Source: Asterella californica (lineage: Eukaryota > Streptophyta > Marchantiopsida > Marchantiales > Aytoniaceae). From it: a stretch of DNA of 64,000 bases. The notes beneath the pieces are model-generated. The model saw only the letters and a program-made list of their open reading frames with translations. It did no database searches and was not told the DNA's origin. Positions 58,401 to 64,000 of this stretch are shown here, one piece after another (the first letter of the stretch is position 1; every line of letters begins with the position of its first letter). Location of the stretch: NCBI GenBank assembly GCA_036924285.1, contig JAYKYS010000006.1:21302001-21366000 (forward strand), read 5' to 3'. A program made the position numbers and the translations under genes.

Positions 58401-59510
58401 CTCTCTAATTATTTGAATTTAAAATTTCTCTTCAGAGAAAAAGCTTTTTTTTGGAAGACAGAAAATCTCAAATCTTTATATTACTATTTTGATATTTTAA
58501 AAATCAAAATCAAAAATCTTAATTGCAAGACGATAATGCTTCTTAGTCGTTTTCTAATGTTACCTTCCACGTCAGATTTAGAAATCGAATGAAAATGATA
58601 TGGACAGACGCAAATCGCTTTGAGTAACCCAGAGAAGTGCATTTTGTGACTGCGACCGTCTAAAAATGAACGGTGTAGCTAACCCAGACCCAAATATCAG
58701 AAGCGGGATTTTAGAAAGAAAGGTCTTAAACTCTATGGATTACAATGTTTTGACTATTGATAATCTACAGAATCTATGAGTTGATTAAAAGAAACTTAAA
58801 AAAATAGCAGTCGAGTTGGTTACTTGTTTGAAAGTCATTTATCAATTCTAGGTTATTATATGAATGAAGCATCAGTTCTTGTCAAGTGCTTCACATGCAC
58901 TTGTTATATGCAACTACATATTTTTTTTTGGTCATCAAAATCTATAAAATTCTCACACTGAATAAAATGGAGACAATGAAATCAATTATACAAGATTTCT
59001 TACATCTTACAACGACAGTTATAGATTTCACAAAGTCATACTTATTTTCATAGAGCAATATATAGTAATATTTACTCTTTTTACTCTAAATTTACAATAG
59101 AGACTACTTATAAGTTGTTATATGTACAATGTTCAATATAGAAAAATCATTATATTAAATTCAGTAGATCATGAATGAAGCTATATATAATTTATATTAA
59201 TATTTTTCTTGTAAAATAAAATAAAATGAAGGTTTTAATCAAATTTTATTAAAATTAAAATTTGATAGAAATTTACTTTATTTTTCTCACTATCTGTATC
59301 CTCTAACTCAGCTTCCACAAACATGCAATATTACGAAGCATGTTGTGTTATTCTCAGTTAAGTAAAATAAGATAGAAGGGGTTATTATTACATTTAATTT
59401 ACTCAGTATGCAAAATCAGTCTCTCATTAAATAATATTGCATATCTACTCCCCGGTTCAGAGAAAGAGACCAAATGTTTCAGGTGATAAAGTTTTCATCC
59501 GAGCATAGAA
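55470..59510. other. AT-rich stretch between the diverged direct repeats
   Basis: A partial block of the two-hairpin family (CTCCTCTTATGGTTTATGTCCGACTCAG) lies near 56165-56192, and a TGCATATTCACCTC motif at 56299. An imperfect hairpin (CACTACGGACTA/TAGTCCATAGTG) occurs near 58311-58352. No retroelement domain could be established. Confidence 0.35.
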
Positions 59511-59513
59511 TAT

Positions 59514-59700
59514 GTGAAATAAAGAATTAAACCGAGCTAGTACTGAATGGAAGATGAAGTCTTAAGAGTTTATGGGAGCAAAAGAAAATCTTTTCTTCAA
59601 CCTCAAGTATCCATGAGGGAAAAAGGAAAAAGGAAATATTCCTTTTCATGCTTTTATACCCATATGGGGTAATGTTCACTTTACTTTTCTGATTATTCTA
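59514..59700 (+). repeat. Direct repeat B, possible decayed LTR end
   Basis: This is the partner of 55240-55460, with GTGAAATAAAGAATTAAA, CTTAAGAGTTTATGGGAGCAAAAGAAAAT and AAAGGAAATATTCCTTTTCA in the same order. If these are LTR ends, they bound an element of about 4.3-4.7 kb. Confidence 0.45.
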
Positions 59701-59819
59701 GCAAAATGATTACTCAATAGATAACAATAAACTAAATTAGTGTAAATACAGGAAGAGTACATGATCCAAAGTACGCCACAATCGTACACGCATTCTTTAC
59801 AAAGGCTAGTATAACGCTA

Positions 59820-60854
59820 ATTTGGGAAAAGAGACGAGCCGTCAAGCCTATGAGACTTGCCACCTCCGGCAAGTTTATCTACTTCGCGCAGACTCAGCAC
59901 AGAGGAATATCTGCAGGTCCACTTGTCCTTCTCACCAAGTGGCGGTTAGGCCTTACTATACTGACTACCGCTAAAGTGGGGTAGGAAACCAAGTCATAGT
60001 CGCTCTAAACGCTCCCTTCGGAGTCCGGACTGACAGACGGAAAGCGGAGCTGAATAGGAGTTGACGGCGTGCCCAAGTCCTAACTAGTGCTGCACTGCTG
60101 ACGTGCAAAGGGAGCGAAGTGGATAAGGCTTGCTTGTCCAAGCTACACTCACATGGCCTTTTATCGGCGGAACTTTTGAGAGACTCCGGGGGAGTACTGT
60201 ACTGCGTCAGATGTTTTACTTGTTCTATACGAGACACGCGACACAATGAACATGTTCTCGTATACAACGATATCGTCTATACGAGAACATGTTCGAGGTT
60301 CAATAACGCAACAGGACGAGCGCCCGAAGGAATGTTCCTTTGTTTCAAGAACCGAGTTCCTTCTAGCTTTTCCTTCATGACGCTGTACTTTGTCCCTCGC
60401 GAGAAGATCTTCCTTTCTAACGAATGAGGTTTCCAGCGAAAGAAGAAAGTTCTGCAGATCCGATCGACCAAATTTTCCCACTAGATGCTGTATAAAGAAT
60501 CCCACCACTGAGAGCATTCTTTCTTGACGAGTACCGTGAAAATGATCTCGATTCGGTTCCTGTGTATGATTTCATCGGTGCAATTAGTCGTCGTGAGAAA
60601 TCTGGAAAGAAAGCAGAGCATGTCTTTCAAAGTTTGTGAATGAGTGGTGCTGCATCGATCGTCAGTGCGAGCGGGAAATCGCGGTTTGTGAAAGGGGTTC
60701 ATATCACATCTTTGTAAGGAAACTTTGGAGTTCTTCGACTCGGAAGGGTAACCAGAAAGCCCGTGGCCAGGGGAGGGAGGTATGAGGTTTTGAGGACGCG
60801 AGCGAGAAGGAGCGAGAGGTTTTGAGAGTGAGCCGGGGAAGGATGATATGCACA
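59820..60854. other. Upstream region of the CBP1/MEE14-like gene
   Basis: Composition becomes GC-richer from about 59820, as expected of a promoter and 5' untranslated region. It includes small stems (ACTTGCC/GGCAAGT near 59850) and the 17-bp-arm inverted repeat at 60248-60294. The minus-strand frame 60481-61047 is antisense to exon 1 and its leader and is not treated as a gene. Confidence 0.4.
60248..60294. repeat. Inverted repeat with perfect 17-bp arms
   Basis: GAACATGTTCTCGTATA (60248-60264) and TATACGAGAACATGTTC (60278-60294) flank a 13-nt loop. Each arm itself contains the palindrome GAACATGTTC. It lies about 560 bp upstream of the CBP1/MEE14-like start codon and could be a paired binding site. 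Confidence 0.85.
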
Positions 60855-62302
60855 ATGGCGTTGGCGAGTCCCTTGCAAGTGAAACTGTCTCAGGTTCAAG
60901 GATGTCGGGCCTTTGCCGCCACGCCGAGAGAGGTGAACTCTGGAGCAAATCTGCGTGTTCGTGCTCCTTTGGTAGTGAGGGCCACGACCGCATCGTCGTC
61001 ATCATCTCCCGGTGAGGAACAACCAGTTGGTCATTCGGAGCCTCCAAGGTTGGAGAATTTCAGTCAGAGTCGTCTAAGCCGCTCGATGCGAGACCGAACA
61101 ATTTTACAGAAGGCGGAGAATGCTCTTCTTGGTGAGTGATTTTGAGTTTCATGATCAGAAGAACGGTTGGCTTCTTTTTGTATCAAATACGGAGAGTGTT
61201 GTTACATCACTCAGTTTTGGTTTCGCTTCGCCCTTTCTAAGGTGCCTGCTTAGATGTGTTGCTTCGATGCGTTTGCACTTCAAGGGATCAGTAAGAATGG
61301 TTTGTCTTAGAATCCCTGCCGTACAAACTTCTGGATCACTGGTCTTTAGATTTCTTGCCATATTACGTCTTGCAATCAGTACAAGATGATGAAATGTGAT
61401 ATACGCGGCAGGACACTCCTCTAATGTACGTTGTTAGGTGGATTGGTACGCGTACCTTGCTCATTCGCGGCGGTGTTTGGGTATCGGAGTTGCAGCAGAT
61501 TGATACTGTCGTCCGTGTTTGTTTGATTATTACCGTGCAGATAAATGCATGGCCTTGGAAGGAGAGGACGCATATCAGTGTTGGGAAGCATTGTTCGAGT
61601 ATGAGCATATGAAGGTAAGCAATCCTGAACTCGACGGATGCAGGCAGTTTCCACCGGATACAGACTTGTAAGTGATAGAGGACAGTGATTAATAAGAGCT
61701 GCAGTTTAGCGTCCAAGTTGTTAGTTTTGATTGAGGCTAACATCCGGCGTTACGCGCAGCAGGTTTTGTTTCCTCGTCCGTGATGGCTCCACTGAAAATT
61801 GTTGGATTTTACTTCTCGAAGAGATTGCGAGCTTTCAGACCGCTTTACCTGGTTTTTATGTCGGATAAAAGTTGCACTAACTTGAGAATGTGATTATGCG
61901 CAGGAGGAGTATGAGACGGAATGTGATCTAGGACCGCGTGAGAATAAAGCTGAAGCGTGTCGGCCTCTAGAGAGGCTCGAGAACATGGTGCGTCAGTCAG
62001 GTGGAGCAAACACTTTGATTGATAATGTACGCATGGTTGCCAAGGTGGCCAAGAAGAAAGCAGCTGCGGAGGAAAAGAAGAAAAGCGAAGACCATGCTCA
62101 TCACCAAGAAAAAAGAAGTCCTGAGCAGATTCTAGCGGAAGAGCACGAACGTTACCCAGATGGAGGCATACCCATGACATCAGAGGAAATCAACCATGAA
62201 ACTGACGGATTGATGCCTGAATCAAGATACACTAGTGTTCTTCGGAGAGCGGGAAAGACTCCTGCTTGGTTCACTCATCCTCCAGAGCATGAGACGGATT
62301 GA
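60855..62302 (+). CDS. Plastid-type protein resembling CCG-binding protein 1 / MEE14
   Basis: There are three exons: 60855-61131, 61541-61614 and 61904-62302. Introns are GTGAGT...GTGCAG and GTAAGC...GCGCAG, phases 1 and 0, giving 249 residues. The start is placed at the third in-frame Met (ATGGCGTTGGCG). Upstream Mets at 60822 and 60843 would add 11 or 4 residues. Residues 1-50 are Ser/Ala/Arg/Val-rich with few acids, typical of a chloroplast transit peptide. The core reads ENALLDKCMALEGEDAYQCW, then CDLGP...ACRPLERLENMVRQSGG, then a Lys/Ala-rich linker. The end LMPESRYTSVLRRAGKTPAW...HETD matches the conserved C-terminus of the CBP1/MEE14 family as I recall it. In Arabidopsis that family member is linked to central-cell gene control and pollen-tube guidance; the role in a bryophyte is unknown. 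Exon structure is strong; the family name is from memory. Confidence 0.75.
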
Positions 62303-64000
62303 TATGTAAGCAAGTTCGCCTGTAGATCGCTGTACATAGTTCTTTTAAACTAAACTTGTAGACATCTCTGAGTGGTTTTCATTTGCAAAACATGTCAATG
62401 GGTGTCCTCATATTCTTCACCCGATCTTAAATCTATAAGATACAACTGAGCTAACGAAGAGACCTAAATGTAGGACTGTATTTGGTAGGATCATTTGTGG
62501 AGTAATAACTAGTGACTATTCTTAAATATCATTAGAGGGTCACGCTTAAATTCTGCGAAAAGTAAAAAGACAAAAAAAAAGAAAAGAGGTGATTTGTATA
62601 TGATTTTGACTTGAGAATTATTGTGTAACGAACCAATTATTGTGGGGCGGTTGGGTAAGGCATTTTGAGGTTACAAGAGTTATCTATCAATAGTATATTA
62701 ATTCACCTTTTTTATAGAGCAATATGACTAGAGATTTTTTTTGTCTGTATCAAGTTTGACGTTTAAACAAAGTGTGTACATTTAATCACAAGATATTTTT
62801 GTTAAGTTTTTTTCTGTCAATTCTAACAAGTTGATTTGATATCAGTTTTAACAGATTGATAGTATTTTGTTGTGAAAAATGAGATTCTTACATTTTGAAA
62901 AATTTGGAGTGTAATTTTGAATTTTGTAACATGATAATAGAGTTCAAGTTGTTCAATCTAAGGATTTAAGGTTTGATCATCTGTTATTTAATTTTAAAAT
63001 TTATAATGTAACTTTTGGTGAATACTCAATTCATGCATATTCACCTAGAGCATGCATATCTTCACTTCTATCTTATGGATTAAATAATAAATTGATGATT
63101 AAAAGATTATATTTTTTCATTTGATTACCGTGAAAGGCGAACGTTTCACACCTTTCACATATAGGTTTATGACCGTAAATGCCAAGAGTAACCAAAGAGT
63201 TTTTGATCCCAGGAACCAAATGTAACGAAGTCTTGGGACATTTAAACACGGATTGCATGGCCTGGATCTCATCAATATAGCTCACATGTTTTCGTATGGT
63301 ATGGGTTTTTTTTCATTTATAGATATTTAATTTTGAAATATTAAAAAAATAAAAATTTTATTTTATATTTTTATCTTGTGAAAATAATTTAGACTGTAGT
63401 AATACATTTTTTTTAAAAAAATTTTTACATTTATCTATCTTCTAAAATCGATCACCATGTTTTCATCAACTGTGTGTGAAAATTTTTTCCACTACGTCGC
63501 AATTTGTCTCTTCTTTTTTCCGGGCAAGAAGTGCATCGAGCATGCATATTTGAACTATGGTTGAAAATAGCTTTCAACTACATCTTCTGATTCTACCATA
63601 GAATGAAAACTATGTGACCTTATCTAAGCAATTATACGTTGACGATGTTTTTCTGTGATACGTGATCATGAACTCGAGAAATGAACTGTTCTGGTTGGAC
63701 CGGAGCTCTTATAGTGGAACTGGAGTTTTAGTAATCTTCTTTATTAACTTTGAAATGCACTATTGTTTTCATAATCCTCTGTTCGCATACCGTTATGACA
63801 TTAGTTTTGCTATTTGAAAGAGAGAAAATTAATCTTAAATTTTCTGACGTGTCGCTCATAAGCCTCGATATTTTTTCAGTGATTTTCCACAACATATTAG
63901 TATTTTGTATTTTCATGCAAAACCAACGAATATAATTAAACAAATTTTTAATGCAGGTGGACATGATCAAAAAGAGTAACTTTATCCTTCCTGTTTTCTT
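62303..64000. other. AT-rich 3' flank, no further gene
   Basis: The 3' untranslated region of the preceding gene presumably occupies the first few hundred bases. The rest is AT-rich with a TGCATATTCACCT motif near 63035 and no supportable frame. Confidence 0.4.

Noticed and set aside
60481..61047. 188-codon minus-strand frame
   Set aside because: It lies antisense to exon 1 and the leader of the CBP1/MEE14-like gene and has low-complexity Ser/Pro/Arg composition typical of an antisense shadow.

Overview
This is a gene-poor, repeat-rich nuclear window from a land plant, most likely a bryophyte and probably a moss. Three things point there. Two recognisable host genes are plant-type: a secreted dirigent-like protein and a plastid-type protein resembling the CCG-binding protein 1 / MEE14 family, split by short GT-AG introns. 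The large Ty3/gypsy element has a polymerase style I associate with moss genomes (an inference from memory, not a search). Most of the remaining DNA is AT-rich and littered with decayed transposons. I found no operons, prokaryotic signals, CRISPR arrays or rRNA genes.

Left third (1-15179): two stretches of decayed coding-like DNA (about 0.5-2.9 kb and 3.0-4.5 kb); a 5'-truncated LINE at 6723-8206 (minus strand) flanked by a 17-bp target-site duplication; a degenerate PIF/Harbinger transposase at about 9.28-10.16 kb (minus); and a two-hairpin dispersed repeat at 13.88-14.10 kb.

Middle (15180-26413): a young Ty3/gypsy element on the minus strand, with gag-protease and pol ORFs largely intact. 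Its 2337-bp LTRs differ at only three positions that I spotted. Upstream of the 5' LTR lie an 18-bp scrap of internal sequence and about 550 bp of a third LTR, so this is a collapsed LTR-int-LTR-int-LTR tandem. The outer ends share a 4-bp duplication (CCGC), and the flanks rejoin into one unit of a diverged local tandem repeat (15.1 kb plus 26.4-26.8 kb).

Next (27-38 kb): an unrecognised 205-codon ORF; a four-exon Kolobok-type transposase pseudogene with an embedded SAP-like segment (29509-31920, minus); a 275-bp pure-purine tract; a 44-bp near-perfect palindrome; a 375-bp non-autonomous TIR element (34196-34570); a diverged 2.37-kb solo LTR related to the gypsy element with its own 4-bp duplication ACGT (34776-37144); and a 95-bp-armed inverted repeat (37666-38126).

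Right part (38-64 kb): long AT-rich stretches with no recognisable genes, several local tandem duplications, an unrecognised ORF at 45.8-46.3 kb, the dirigent-like gene (48567-49157, minus), a cluster of the two-hairpin repeat family (50.6-51.2 kb), a pair of diverged direct repeats 4.3 kb apart (55.24 and 59.51 kb), and the three-exon CBP1/MEE14-like gene (60855-62302, plus).

The host genes look independent of each other. The window is best read as an intergenic repeat landscape recording successive insertions: old DNA transposons, a truncated LINE, an old solo LTR and a very recent LTR element.
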